Assembly: GCA_964407665.1 (NCBI GenBank)
Contig: CAYOWK010000011.1
Coordinates: 1-64,000, forward strand
Reading direction: 5' to 3'
DNA length: 64,000 bases
DNA from: CAYOWK01 sp964407665
Lineage (GTDB): Bacteria > Pseudomonadota > Alphaproteobacteria > Caulobacterales > Hyphomonadaceae
How positions within the stretch are numbered: position 1 is the first letter of the stretch; every line of letters begins with the position of its first letter. Position numbers and translations under genes: made by a program. Positions 1 to 7,932 of the stretch are shown here, piece after piece. The notes below the pieces were generated by a model that was given only the letters and a program-made list of their open reading frames with translations, was not told the DNA's origin and did no database searches.

Positions 1-156
1 CGAGGCGGCTCCCGCCTCCGCGCACCGCCTGCAATTTCTGCAGGCCGGACCACAGCATCCCTCAGGCGGAAACGCCGTGAGGCTTTCGGCGCACGGGTCG
101 CACCCGCGACAGAGCGCTGCTATGCCGCAATCTGGATTGGACAGGGGAGAGCGCCG
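1..156. other. Left edge, no gene recognised
   Basis: No reading frame with coding character or recognisable product is visible here. It holds the leader of the SDR gene, with a purine-rich AGGGGAGA stretch at about 143-150 that fits a ribosome binding site for the GTG start at 157. The first 120 bases may belong to the end or control region of a gene outside the window. Confidence 0.4.
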
Positions 157-921
157 GTGGACCTGAACCTTCAAGGACGCACAGCCTGGGTCACGGGCGC
201 ATCGAAGGGCATTGGCCGGGCGACCGCCGAGACGCTCGCGCGCGAAGGCTGCCGCGTCGTGCTGATCTCGCGGACCCTCGCCGATCTCGACGCCGCCGCT
301 CAGGGCATTCGCCAGCGCACCGGCGCCGACATCTCCGTGTTCGCCGCTGACCTGTCCGGCAGCGATGAGGTCGCGCGCCTCTGGGCGCATGGCGATGCGC
401 CCGACATCCTCGTCAACAATGCCGGGGCGATCCCGTCCGGCTCGATCGCGGATGTCGATGAGGCGCGCTGGCGCGAGGCGTGGGACCTCAAGGTGTTCGG
501 CTACATCAACATGTGCCGCGAGGCGCTGGCCCGGATGACAGCGCGCGGCTCGGGCGTCATCGTCAACGTGATCGGCGCGGGCGGCGAGAAGCCACGGCCC
601 GACTACGCCGCCGGCGCGGGCGGCAACGCCGCGCTGATGGCGCTCACCCGTGCGCTTGGCTCCACCAGCACGCTGAAGGGCGTGCGTGTGGTCGGGATCA
701 ATCCCGGCCTCATTGAGACCGACCGGATGGAAACCCAGCTGCGCCGCCGCGCGGACAAACAGCTGGGCGACGCCAGCCGCTGGCGCGAACTGCTGGACCC
801 CCGTTATCCGCCCGGCAAGCCGGAGCACATCGCAGATCTGGTGGCGTTCCTCGCCTCGGACCTCTCGTCCAACACGACGGGGACGATCGTCACCTGCGAT
901 GGCGGAGCCTGCGCGCGGTAG
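157..921 (+). CDS. Divergent SDR-family oxidoreductase
   Basis: A 254-residue short-chain dehydrogenase/reductase, probably a cytoplasmic NAD(P)-dependent oxidoreductase of unknown substrate. The Rossmann glycine motif TGASKGIG is at residues 13-20 and NNAG at 87-90. The active site is not classical: Tyr150 lies in DYAAGAGGNAAL, so the usual Lys four residues later is Ala154, and the Ser expected about 13 residues before the Tyr is Asn137 (region NVIGAGGEK). From memory, this YxxG..GN pattern marks a divergent SDR subgroup, so catalysis may differ. The C-terminal ..GTIVTCDGG.. strand is typical of the family. The start is GTG 157, preceded by AGGGGAGA. It converges on the HAD gene at 991. Confidence 0.85.
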   Translation: MDLNLQGRTAWVTGASKGIGRATAETLAREGCRVVLISRTLADLDAAAQGIRQRTGADISVFAADLSGSDEVARLWAHGDAPDILVNNAGAIPSGSIADVDEARWREAWDLKVFGYINMCREALARMTARGSGVIVNVIGAGGEKPRPDYAAGAGGNAALMALTRALGSTSTLKGVRVVGINPGLIETDRMETQLRRRADKQLGDASRWRELLDPRYPPGKPEHIADLVAFLASDLSSNTTGTIVTCDGGACAR

Positions 922-990
922 CGCATGATGAGAGACGGATTGCCGGTTAGGGTGGGTTGCAGCTGCGAACCCGCCGGGGACGATCCCGCT

Positions 991-1707
991 CTAGACGCCG
1001 AGCCCGGATGCGAGGTCGCCGAAATCGGCGGCCTGCAGGGTGAATTCGCCAGGCTCGGGCAGCGGGCTCGACGCGCCGGGGCCATATTCGTCCGGGCGTG
1101 GGACGAAGGCGGTGGAGAGGCCGCGCTCCGCCGCGGCGCGCAGGTCCCAGACGTGGCATGCCACCATCATGACCTGCGAGGGCTGCAGCTCGAAATAGGC
1201 CGGCGCGCTGTCGTAGACGGCAGGCATGGGCTTGTAGGTCTGAACCAGCTCCGCGCCGAGGACGGCGTCCCAAGGCAGCCCTGACCTCTTGGCCAGGGCG
1301 ACAGCGAGCGAGATGTTGGCGTTCGAAAGCGCTGCGATGATGTAGCCCCGCTTCAGCCGGGTCAGCCCGGATACAACGTCCGGCCACGGATCGAGCCGGC
1401 GCCAGGCGTGCGACAGGTCGAGTTTCTCGACGTCGGTCAGCCCTGTCACATTGAACTCGGCCAGCGCGGTCTCGAGCATTTCGAGATGGAGCTGGTCCAT
1501 CTTCACATAGCTGCGCTGGCCGGAACGGACAGCCTCCATGGCTGGCCGGTATTGCATGCGCCAGGCGTTGGCGAAGGCGGTCCAGTCCAGCGTGTAACCC
1601 TTCGGCGCCAGGACGGCCTCGAGATCGCGGGCCACGCCGGAGTGCCAGTCGACGACTGTGCCGAAGACGTCAAAGACCAGCGCGCGGATGGGAGAGATGT
1701 CGGACAT
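991..1707 (-). CDS. Haloacid dehalogenase type II (HAD hydrolase)
   Basis: A 238-residue HAD-superfamily hydrolase of the L-2-haloacid dehalogenase type, which hydrolyses the C-halogen bond of short 2-haloalkanoic acids through an aspartyl-ester intermediate. Visible motifs in order are FDVFGT with nucleophile Asp13, SNAN (motif II, about residue 125), a YKP lysine motif (motif III), and ACHVWDLRAA with its acidic residue (motif IV). The length is normal for the family. It converges on the SDR gene and lies 47 bp past the small membrane protein gene, on the same strand. The real substrate cannot be read from sequence; related proteins also act as general phosphatases. Confidence 0.88.
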   Translation of the reverse strand: MSDISPIRALVFDVFGTVVDWHSGVARDLEAVLAPKGYTLDWTAFANAWRMQYRPAMEAVRSGQRSYVKMDQLHLEMLETALAEFNVTGLTDVEKLDLSHAWRRLDPWPDVVSGLTRLKRGYIIAALSNANISLAVALAKRSGLPWDAVLGAELVQTYKPMPAVYDSAPAYFELQPSQVMMVACHVWDLRAAAERGLSTAFVPRPDEYGPGASSPLPEPGEFTLQAADFGDLASGLGV

Positions 1708-1754
1708 CCCGCCAGGTTAGGGCGTGTCGGGCGTGTGGGGAATAGGCGGCGCGA

Positions 1755-2132
1755 TCACCCCGCCGCCGCCAGCCCCTGTACCACAATCAGCAGCAGGACC
1801 AGCTGAACCAGCCCCACTCCCAGCGGGACCAGTGTGCGCGTCGGATCGTTCTGGACCTGCCCCTGCAGGCTGTCGAGCAGCTGCAGGACGACCGTGATCC
1901 CGGCCAGCCAGACGAACGCCTCGCGCGCGCCGAGCAGCATTGTGGCGAACGTCGCCGCAGCGATCACGACGGTGCGGGCGCAGGCCAGAAACGCCAGAAG
2001 CCGGACGCCCGGCGTCGGGCGGCCCTTCGTGATCAGCTTGGGATTGGCCGCCGCCTGCAGCGCATAGCCGGCGGCGATCACCACGCTGACGCCGGTTGCG
2101 ACCTGCAGGAGGATGAAGGCGATCTCGTTCAT
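1755..2132 (-). CDS. Small four-helix membrane protein, unknown
   Basis: A 125-residue protein made of about four hydrophobic segments (roughly residues 5-28, 44-66, 70-90 and 102-122) joined by short loops, so almost certainly an inner-membrane protein. I recognise no family motif or catalytic residue. It lies between mdh (ending at 2213, same strand) and the HAD gene. A hairpin at 2156-2179 probably ends mdh transcription just before this gene, so it may have its own promoter or depend on read-through. Initiation at ATG 2132 gives a sensible N-terminal hydrophobic segment. Confidence 0.7.
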   Translation of the reverse strand: MNEIAFILLQVATGVSVVIAAGYALQAAANPKLITKGRPTPGVRLLAFLACARTVVIAAATFATMLLGAREAFVWLAGITVVLQLLDSLQGQVQNDPTRTLVPLGVGLVQLVLLLIVVQGLAAAG

Positions 2133-2155
2133 GGGTAAGGTCCGGAAACGCAGAA

Positions 2156-2179
2156 CGCCTCCCCGGTTGGGGGGAGGCG
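2156..2179 (-). terminator. Hairpin after mdh
   Basis: A perfect 9-bp inverted repeat, CGCCTCCCC with GGGGAGGCG around a 6-nt loop, begins 34 nt past the mdh stop on the minus strand. It is followed by TTCTGCGTTT, only moderately T-rich. It is a likely intrinsic terminator or mRNA-stabilising 3' hairpin for mdh. Confidence 0.6.
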
Positions 2180-2212
2180 CTCCAGTTGTGTCCCGAAATG
2201 ACTTGCGGAGCC

Positions 2213-3181
2213 TTAAGCCAGCGAGGGCTCAAGCTTCCGGCAGGCGTCGAGCAGGCCGTTCACGGCCGCGACGGACTTGGCGAACATCGCCTTCTCGCCT
2301 TCGTCCATCGGGAACTCGACCACCTTCTCGACGCCGCCAGCGCCGATCACGCAGGGCACGCCGACATAGAGGTCGGAGATGCCGTACTGGCCGGTGAGGT
2401 TGGCGGCGACGGGCAGGACGCGCTTCTTGTCCTTGAGGTAGGACTTGGCCATCGCCACAGCCGATTCAGCCGGGGCGTAGAAGGCCGAGCCGGTTTCCAG
2501 CAGCGCCACGATCTCGCCGCCGCCCTTGCGGGTGCGCTCGACCATCGCGTCCAGTTCGGCTTGCGTGAACATGCCGGTGGCGACGCATTCCGGCAGCGGC
2601 AGGCCGCCGACGGTGGAGTAGCGAACCATCGGCACCATGTCGTCGCCATGGCCGCCGAGCGTCCAGGCCTTCACGTCCTCGATGGAGACGCCGGTCTTCT
2701 CGGAGAGGAAGAAGGCGAAGCGGGCCGAGTCGAGCACGCCGGCCATGCCGACAACGTGGGAGGCGGGCAGGCCAGAGAATTTCTGCAGCGCCCAGACCAT
2801 CGCGTCGAGCGGGTTGGTGATGCAGATGACAAACGCGTTCGGGGCGTGCTGCTTGATGGCGGCGCCGACGGACTTCATCACGCCGAGGTTGATGCCGATC
2901 AGGTCGTCGCGGCTCATGCCCGGCTTGCGGGGCACGCCGGCCGTTACGATGATCACGTCGGAGCCGGCGATGGCTTCGTATTCGTCAAGCGAGGCGCCCG
3001 ACATGGCGGCGTCCTTGCCATAGACGGCGGCGGCTTCGGCGATGTCGAGGCCTTTGCCCTTGGCGATGCCGCCTTTCATGTCGACCAGGACGACGTCGCC
3101 CAGCTCTTCGCGCGAGCAGATGTGGGCAAGCGTGCCGCCGATCATGCCGGCGCCGATCAGCGCGATTTTCTTGCGGGCCAT
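2213..3181 (-). CDS. mdh: Malate dehydrogenase
   Basis: NAD-dependent malate dehydrogenase, 322 residues, of the LDH-like type, interconverting malate and oxaloacetate in the TCA cycle in the cytoplasm. It shows the nucleotide-binding GAGMIGG (about residues 10-16), substrate arginines in AGVPRKPGMSR (Arg85, Arg91), the VLDSARF segment (Asp151) and catalytic His178 in LGGHGDDMVP. ATG 3181 is chosen because it follows GAGGAG at good spacing and matches the family N-terminus (MARKKIALIG). The frame stays open upstream to an ATG at 3388, which would add 69 residues (see separate entry). zapE lies upstream on the same strand, as in the zapE-mdh-suc clusters I know from other Alphaproteobacteria; here the suc genes are 17 kb away and point the other way. 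Confidence 0.96.
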   Translation of the reverse strand: MARKKIALIGAGMIGGTLAHICSREELGDVVLVDMKGGIAKGKGLDIAEAAAVYGKDAAMSGASLDEYEAIAGSDVIIVTAGVPRKPGMSRDDLIGINLGVMKSVGAAIKQHAPNAFVICITNPLDAMVWALQKFSGLPASHVVGMAGVLDSARFAFFLSEKTGVSIEDVKAWTLGGHGDDMVPMVRYSTVGGLPLPECVATGMFTQAELDAMVERTRKGGGEIVALLETGSAFYAPAESAVAMAKSYLKDKKRVLPVAANLTGQYGISDLYVGVPCVIGAGGVEKVVEFPMDEGEKAMFAKSVAAVNGLLDACRKLEPSLA

Positions 3182-3549
3182 GTGGGACGTCTCCTCAGTT
3201 GATGCTGCAGGTTCTGGCGCGCCGGGCGGGGTTCCGTCTTGCGGCGGCAGGGTCGGGTGAGCGGGTGTGGGGGCGGTTTGTGCCATGTCAGGCGCGGGCG
3301 CAAGCTCGGGCGCGCTGGCTTCGCGCGCCACCGCACCGGTATCTCCGCCCTTGGGCGTCTTCGAGCGACCGAACAGCCAGCCAAACATGCTTCGCCCCGG
3401 ACTCGCCAGCGCGAACGGCTGGCCTGAAATCGCGGCGAGCCCTAGCGCACGCAGGGCCCGGGGGCAATCCGGTCTGCAAAATGACCGGGGAGATTGGGCC
3501 CGCCGCCTGATATCCGGGGCCGATCACGCGCCAGAATGGCCCTCAAAGC
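3182..3549 (-). other. Gap between zapE and mdh with an in-frame Ala/Pro-rich extension
   Basis: This 368-bp stretch holds no separate recognised gene. Its mdh-proximal part (3182-3388) is open in the mdh frame and would encode MFGWLFGRSK followed by about 55 residues rich in Ala, Pro, Thr and Glu, running straight into the mdh ATG. Codon third positions there are GC-rich, as in real genes. No strong ribosome binding site precedes ATG 3388. It could be an N-terminal extension of Mdh, a remnant, or chance. The rest (3389-3549) shows nothing clear. Confidence 0.4.
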
Positions 3550-4674
3550 CTACTCCGCCGCTTCGATCCGTTCGGCCGCCAGATAGTCTGTCGAGCGCAT
3601 CTCGTGCAGGCGGCTTGCGGTGCGCTCGAACTCGAACGCGCCGTCGCCGGCCGGATAGAGGCTGTCCGGGTCCGCCGCCGCCGACATCACCAGCTTGGTT
3701 TTCGATTCGTAAAGGGCGTCGACCAGAGTCACGAACCGGGCCGCCTCGTTGCGGCGATCCGGGGTGAGCAGTGGAACGTCATCCAGGAGGATCGTGTGGT
3801 AGTGCCGGGCCAGGGTGAGAAAGTCGGCGGCGCCCAGCGGCTTTGCGCATAGTTGCGGGAAATCGAAACGCGCCACCCCGGATGCTTGTACGGGCACCGG
3901 CAGCTTTCGTCCCTGTACGTCGAGCACTTCACGCTCTGCCTGCGCGCCCGCCGTCAGCCGGGTAAATGCCTCGTCCATAAGCGCCCGTGATGCGGCTCCG
4001 AGCGGCGTGTAGTAGACCGGCGCCGACGTCAGACGGTCGAGCCGGTAATCCCGCGCGGACTTGAGTTCGAGGATGTCCATCTCGCGCTGCAGCCTCGCGA
4101 TGAAGGGCAGGAAGAGCTGGCGATTGATGCCGTCGGTGTAGAGGCGGGACGGGTGCCGGTTCGACGTCGCCACGATAGTCAGGCCATGATCGAACAGCTG
4201 GTCGAACAGACGGCCCAGGATCATCGCGTCCGCGATCGACGTGACATGGAATTCGTCGAAGCACAGCAGGTCGAGCGAATCCCAGATCCGCCTAGCGGCA
4301 GGCGCGATGGGGTCGTCTCCGGCTTCGCGTACAAACGCCGGATGTCGCTTGCGGTCCGCCTGCGACATCTGCCGCCACTCGTGAATGAACGCGTGTGTCT
4401 CCAGCATGAAATCGTGGAAGTGGACGCGGCGCTTCCTCTTCACGGTCGCGGCGCCGCAGAACAGGTCCATCAGCATGGATTTGCCGCGACCAACTTCGCC
4501 CCAGATGTAGAGGCCACGGGCGGCCGGCCGCTTCCCGAGGCCCAGAAAGCCGCCCGAATGCGCCATGGTCTTCGACAGGGCATCGAGCTTCTCGATGGCC
4601 TCGGCCTGCGCCGGGTCAGGCGCGATTTGCCCCGCGTCGAGGCGTTCGGAATAGACGGTCTTGATGCGAGACAT
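3550..4674 (-). CDS. zapE: AFG1/ZapE-family ATPase
   Basis: A 374-residue P-loop ATPase of the AFG1/ZapE family. In E. coli ZapE associates with the division ring; mitochondrial homologues handle respiratory-complex turnover. Walker A GEVGRGKS is at residues 59-66 and the Walker B acidic pair at LLCFDEFHV (Asp140, Glu141), followed by the family segment TSIADAMILGRLFDQLF and the sensor-like ATSNRHP. The length is typical. ATG 4674 is preferred over a GTG two codons upstream because it gives the usual MSRIKTVY start; no strong ribosome site is visible for either. It precedes mdh on the same strand. Confidence 0.92.
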   Translation of the reverse strand: MSRIKTVYSERLDAGQIAPDPAQAEAIEKLDALSKTMAHSGGFLGLGKRPAARGLYIWGEVGRGKSMLMDLFCGAATVKRKRRVHFHDFMLETHAFIHEWRQMSQADRKRHPAFVREAGDDPIAPAARRIWDSLDLLCFDEFHVTSIADAMILGRLFDQLFDHGLTIVATSNRHPSRLYTDGINRQLFLPFIARLQREMDILELKSARDYRLDRLTSAPVYYTPLGAASRALMDEAFTRLTAGAQAEREVLDVQGRKLPVPVQASGVARFDFPQLCAKPLGAADFLTLARHYHTILLDDVPLLTPDRRNEAARFVTLVDALYESKTKLVMSAAADPDSLYPAGDGAFEFERTASRLHEMRSTDYLAAERIEAAE

Positions 4675-4706
4675 GACCACGGCGTCTAGCCGCTAACGCG
4701 GGCAGG

Positions 4707-4733
4707 GGGAAAGCGGTTTATCGCCGCTTTCCC
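4707..4733 (-). terminator. Hairpin between NHL lipoprotein gene and zapE
   Basis: A perfect 10-bp stem, GGGAAAGCGG with CCGCTTTCCC around a 7-nt loop, lies 34 nt past the stop of the minus-strand gene at 4767 and about 33 nt before the zapE start. No T-run follows, so it is a candidate terminator or processing hairpin separating the two units. Confidence 0.5.
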
Positions 4734-4766
4734 TGTCCGCCGCCTCCTGGCCGGATCATGGCCGCG

Positions 4767-6017
4767 TCATTCAACGCCGGTGAACACCAGCTTCTGGATG
4801 CGCCGCCCCGTATTCACCTCGCTGGTATAGAGATTACCCTCTGAATCGACGTCGATCGAGTGAAGCCAGATGAACTCGCCCGGATAACGGCCATTCCGTC
4901 CGATGGCGCCGAGGAATGCGTAGGTCTTGCGATCGAGAATCCAGATGCGGCCGTTCATCATGTCGGCGACGTAGATGAACTTCCCGTCCGGCGAGAGGGC
5001 GATGTCCGTCGCAGTCCGGGTGCCGCCCGTTTCCGGTGCAATAGGCAGGTTGCGCACGAACTCGACGCCCGACTTGTCAGCTGTCTCGCGGAAGATCTGG
5101 ACCCGGTTGTTGCGCCGGTCGCAGACGAAAAGAAGACCGTCGTCGGATTTGACGATGCAGTGGACGATGTCGCCGAAGCGGCGGCTCTCCGGGTTCGCGC
5201 CGCCGTCGGTCGTGCTGGTCGCCTGAGACTGGTCGAAGTTGCCTTCGCGAACTGACGCGTCGGGCGCTTCGGCGTAGGCGCCCCACAGCTTGCGGTACGC
5301 TCCGTCGCCCGAGGCGTACTCGATCACCCGCTTGTTGATGTAGCCATCAGCGACCAGAATCTGGCCCGCATCCACATCGTGATGAATGTCTGCCGGGTTG
5401 CCGAGGAGGGCTGTGTCTGAGTTGCCGCCCGTGACGCCGCGCTTGCCGAACTGGCGGATGAACTTGCCGTCAGCGGTGTAGTTCAGGATCGCATGATCAC
5501 CGTCGCCGTTGCCGCCGACCCAGACGCTCCCTGCCTTGTCGACAAAAAGTCCGTGCGTGCTGTTGGGCCACTGATTGACCCCGTCAATCGTGGGCGCATC
5601 GTCCTTGCCGCCGAACGCGGAGAGGAACTTGCCCTCCTTCGAGAAGCGGACAATGGCTGGGAACGGCTTGCAGCAGGCCGCGATAGGCGGGTTCTGGGCG
5701 AGACCATTGTCAGTGGCGCCGAGCGAATGGGGCCTTTGGGTGAGCCAGACGCTGTCGTCCGGTCCGACAGCGACGCCTGAAACCTGCCCAAGCATGGTGT
5801 CATCGGGAAGGTCCGGCCAAGCCGCGTCCACCTTGAAACGTGGCATCGCTGTTCCGGCCGGCGCCAGATCGAGCGTGAACACATCGACCAGGCCGCTCTG
5901 GGCCGGCGCAGCCGTCAGAGGGGCGGGCGAGGGCCCCGCGCAAGCCGCCAGCGCCAGCACGCTGCAGCTCAAGGCTGCACCTTTCAGCCAGCCTGACCGG
6001 TATGCATGACGCGCCAT
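4767..6017 (-). CDS. NHL-repeat beta-propeller lipoprotein
   Basis: A 416-residue exported lipoprotein. The N-terminus has a basic stretch, a hydrophobic segment and lipobox LAAC with Cys26, so it should be lipid-anchored. The rest is built of repeats with the NHL pattern (for example VSGVAVGPDDSVWLTQRP, TDIALSPDGKFIYVAD, SIDVDSEGNLYTSEVNTGRRIQK), giving a six-bladed propeller like those of peptidyl-alpha-hydroxyglycine alpha-amidating lyases and SMP-30-type proteins. Such propellers bind ligands or proteins; no function can be read with confidence. It starts at ATG 6017, preceded by AGGAGG at fitting spacing, and sits downstream of the curli-like operon on the same strand. Confidence 0.82.
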   Translation of the reverse strand: MARHAYRSGWLKGAALSCSVLALAACAGPSPAPLTAAPAQSGLVDVFTLDLAPAGTAMPRFKVDAAWPDLPDDTMLGQVSGVAVGPDDSVWLTQRPHSLGATDNGLAQNPPIAACCKPFPAIVRFSKEGKFLSAFGGKDDAPTIDGVNQWPNSTHGLFVDKAGSVWVGGNGDGDHAILNYTADGKFIRQFGKRGVTGGNSDTALLGNPADIHHDVDAGQILVADGYINKRVIEYASGDGAYRKLWGAYAEAPDASVREGNFDQSQATSTTDGGANPESRRFGDIVHCIVKSDDGLLFVCDRRNNRVQIFRETADKSGVEFVRNLPIAPETGGTRTATDIALSPDGKFIYVADMMNGRIWILDRKTYAFLGAIGRNGRYPGEFIWLHSIDVDSEGNLYTSEVNTGRRIQKLVFTGVE

Positions 6018-6119
6018 ATGAGCCTCCTGAATTGAGGCGTCACGTTATGCAGCTTCGGCCAACGGTCCATTCAAGAGATTGTGGGCGCAAAATGACGCTC
6101 AGAAGTGTGCAAAGCTGCA

Positions 6120-6656
6120 TCATTCTCCGGCTGCAAGCAGGCGTGCTTTGCGCATGCTCCGGAAGGCGTGCTGATAGTCGGCGTGCTTTTTGGACGGATC
6201 GCCGCACATCCCCGCCGGCAGGGCTTCGACCTGGCCATGGGCCTGGGCGACTCCGGCCGAAAGGTTTGCTCCGCTCTGGGTCATGTCGACAGACTGGCCC
6301 CTGCCCAGCTGGACGACACAACCCGTGTTGTTCGTTCCATATTGCTGAAGCGTCGCCGTGTGGCTCTGGCCGTACTGGATGATTGTGCCGGTGTTGCCAG
6401 CTCCCTCCTGCAGAACGCCAGCGGCGTGGCCCGCGCCCTGCTGTTCAACACGCGCAGTATTGCTCTGCGGAGCGGTCGCAGGCGTCGCGGGTGCAGGCGA
6501 GACCGCGTATGCAGAGGTCAGGGCTGGACCTCCGCCCCGAACCGACGATGTGCGGGGCGCGTCGAACACCCTCTGGGCGAATGCGGGCGCTGTGGCGCCC
6601 GCTAGTACGCTTGCCACGGCCATCGAGGCCACTGCAGTCCGGATGAACGTTTTCAT
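6120..6656 (-). CDS. Curlin-repeat protein (second subunit/nucleator-like)
   Basis: A 178-residue secreted protein with Sec signal peptide (cleavage after APAFAQ) and a central block of curlin-type repeats carrying the Q-x-G-x-x-N spacing, for example ARVEQQGAGHAAGVLQ, IIQYGQSHTATLQQYGTNN and VVQLGRGQSVDMTQSG. Curlin repeats stack into cross-beta amyloid. It differs from a plain CsgA: a long Ala/Pro linker precedes the repeats, a C-terminal basic tail of about 35 residues follows, and two cysteines are present, so a nucleator or anchoring role like CsgB is plausible (inference). ATG 6656 is 12 nt after AGGAGG; a TTG at 6665 is a weaker alternative with only 3-nt spacing. It is third in the operon, 19 bp after the CsgH-like gene. 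Confidence 0.8.
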   Translation of the reverse strand: MKTFIRTAVASMAVASVLAGATAPAFAQRVFDAPRTSSVRGGGPALTSAYAVSPAPATPATAPQSNTARVEQQGAGHAAGVLQEGAGNTGTIIQYGQSHTATLQQYGTNNTGCVVQLGRGQSVDMTQSGANLSAGVAQAHGQVEALPAGMCGDPSKKHADYQHAFRSMRKARLLAAGE

Positions 6657-6675
6657 GGGGCTCAATCGCCTCCTG

Positions 6676-7176
6676 TCAGGATCGGGCTTGCGTGCGGCAG
6701 ATTTCGCGGCCGCCGTCGAAGACTTTCAGGGTGGCGCGCCAGGACGAACCGCGGCCGGTCGAGAACTCGGCAGACCCGAGGCTCAGCTCCTCGCCTGCCC
6801 GGGCGTCGTACTCGCCGCCCTGGTCGATATCGGATGTACCGCCCCCGCCGATCTTGGTGATGACGAACGAGAAATCGCCATCCGTTGCGCGCCTGAAGCT
6901 GGCAAATCCCTCAAGTGCGACGCCATTGCTGGTGCGGCGGACGTCGATATCGCAGTCGACGCGCGGGGCCGGAGCCTTGGCCTGAACAGGAGCCGCCGCA
7001 GCAATCACGGGGGCCGGTATGTTCAGCGGCGGCGGCGCCAGCTGGCTCGATGTGGCCGAATGAGTGATCTGGCCGTTCTGGATGATCACGGCTTCGTTGC
7101 CGCTCGTGCGTGCGCTGGCGGAACACGCGGCCAGCACGCTGGCCAGAGCCGTCAGCAGGAACAGGTGTTTCGACAT
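6676..7176 (-). CDS. csgH: CsgH-like curli chaperone lipoprotein
   Basis: A 166-residue protein whose C-terminal half, from about residue 73 (CDIDVRRTSNGVALEG) to the end (GGREICRTQ), matches the CsgH domain, a small beta-sandwich chaperone from Alphaproteobacteria that holds CsgA-type subunits unassembled in the periplasm. The paired cysteines (CDID and EICRT) are as expected for the family. The N-terminus has a lipobox LAAC (Cys18), so this copy may be membrane-anchored, followed by a curlin-like snippet (VIIQNGQITHS) and a Pro/Ala linker. It lies between two curlin genes on one strand, which supports the assignment. I rely on remembered CsgH features, so the name is a family-level call. 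Confidence 0.78.
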   Translation of the reverse strand: MSKHLFLLTALASVLAACSASARTSGNEAVIIQNGQITHSATSSQLAPPPLNIPAPVIAAAAPVQAKAPAPRVDCDIDVRRTSNGVALEGFASFRRATDGDFSFVITKIGGGGTSDIDQGGEYDARAGEELSLGSAEFSTGRGSSWRATLKVFDGGREICRTQARS

Positions 7177-7198
7177 GGCAGGTCTCCCGGAAGGTGGC

Positions 7199-7231
7199 GG
7201 CGGCGCGAAACGCCTGGCGTTCCGCGCCGCC
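7199..7231 (-). promoter_or_regulatory. Long intercistronic hairpin between curlin and csgH-like genes
   Basis: A 15-bp stem with a triloop occupies half of the 62-bp gap between the major curlin gene and the csgH-like gene. The single non-Watson-Crick position is A-C on the plus strand but G-U on the minus strand, so it forms best in the operon transcript. No T-run follows. It may protect the curlin message or lower expression of the downstream genes. Confidence 0.65.
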
Positions 7232-7238
7232 TGTCTGG

Positions 7239-7742
7239 TTAGTCGCCCTGGATGACGACCGAGATGTTGCCGGCGCCCGTCTGGCGGACATGGGCGTTCT
7301 GGCCCGAGCCGGCCTGGATGACGGCCGTCGTGTTGTTGACGCCGTACTGGTCAGCCGTGGCCGAGTGGCCGCTCCCGGTCTGGGCGATGCCGGCGATGTT
7401 GCCGTCGCCCGTCTGCCGGATGGTGGAGCTCAGGCGGCGGCCTTCCTGCGTGCTGACGGCGTAGTTGTTTTCGCCGCGCTGCGAGGATTCGACGGAGTTG
7501 CGGGTGCCGTACTGGTCCATGCGCAGGAAGTTGTTGTAGCCGTTCTGGACGCCCCGGGCGTACTGACCGGCGCCGGATTGCTGGATGACTGTGCCGTTGC
7601 GGTGGCCGTTCTGGACGGCGGCGGCGCCGTTGTCGTAGCCGTACTGGTCGACCTGGACGCGGTTGCGGCTCTGGGCCTCGGCGGCGCTCATGCTCGCGAC
7701 CATCGCGATGGCGGCGGCGGTGATGGTGAAGATACGTTTCAT
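7239..7742 (-). CDS. csgA: Curlin (CsgA-like amyloid subunit)
   Basis: A 167-residue secreted amyloid subunit. A Sec signal peptide ends near SAAEA, and the mature part is about six and a half repeats of 22 residues with alternating Gln, Gly and Asn, for example VDQYGYDNGAAAVQNGHRN, MDQYGTRNSVESSQRGENN and ADQYGVNNTTAVIQAGSG. No cysteines occur in the mature part. This is the composition and spacing of curlin repeats that build extracellular functional amyloid in biofilms. ATG 7742 has GGGAGA upstream; an in-frame extension to 7805 lacks signal-peptide logic. It is first in a three-gene operon with csgH-like and a second curlin; the secretion pore CsgG and CsgE/F are not in the window. Confidence 0.85.
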   Translation of the reverse strand: MKRIFTITAAAIAMVASMSAAEAQSRNRVQVDQYGYDNGAAAVQNGHRNGTVIQQSGAGQYARGVQNGYNNFLRMDQYGTRNSVESSQRGENNYAVSTQEGRRLSSTIRQTGDGNIAGIAQTGSGHSATADQYGVNNTTAVIQAGSGQNAHVRQTGAGNISVVIQGD

Positions 7743-7834
7743 CTGTTCAGTCTCCCAAGGGTTGGGTCGCTGCGCTTTCCCTCGGTTGCGCTCGACAGGG
7801 ATCACACTGCCGGTTCGCGCCTGACCTCGATCTG

Positions 7835-7846
7835 AACAGCGCTGTT
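7835..7846. promoter_or_regulatory. 12-bp palindrome upstream of curlin operon
   Basis: The perfect palindrome AACAGCGCTGTT lies 93 bp before the curlin start and 87 bp before the divergent coiled-coil gene. It is a candidate regulator site in this 190-bp divergent promoter region. No regulator is identified. Confidence 0.35.
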
Positions 7847-7932
7847 GGGGTGGCGTTCATCCTCGGAACCGCCGTCCAGCCCATGTTAACCCGCCTGCGA
7901 TAGGCTTCGGGGCCTTCAACAGAGCGATCAGA

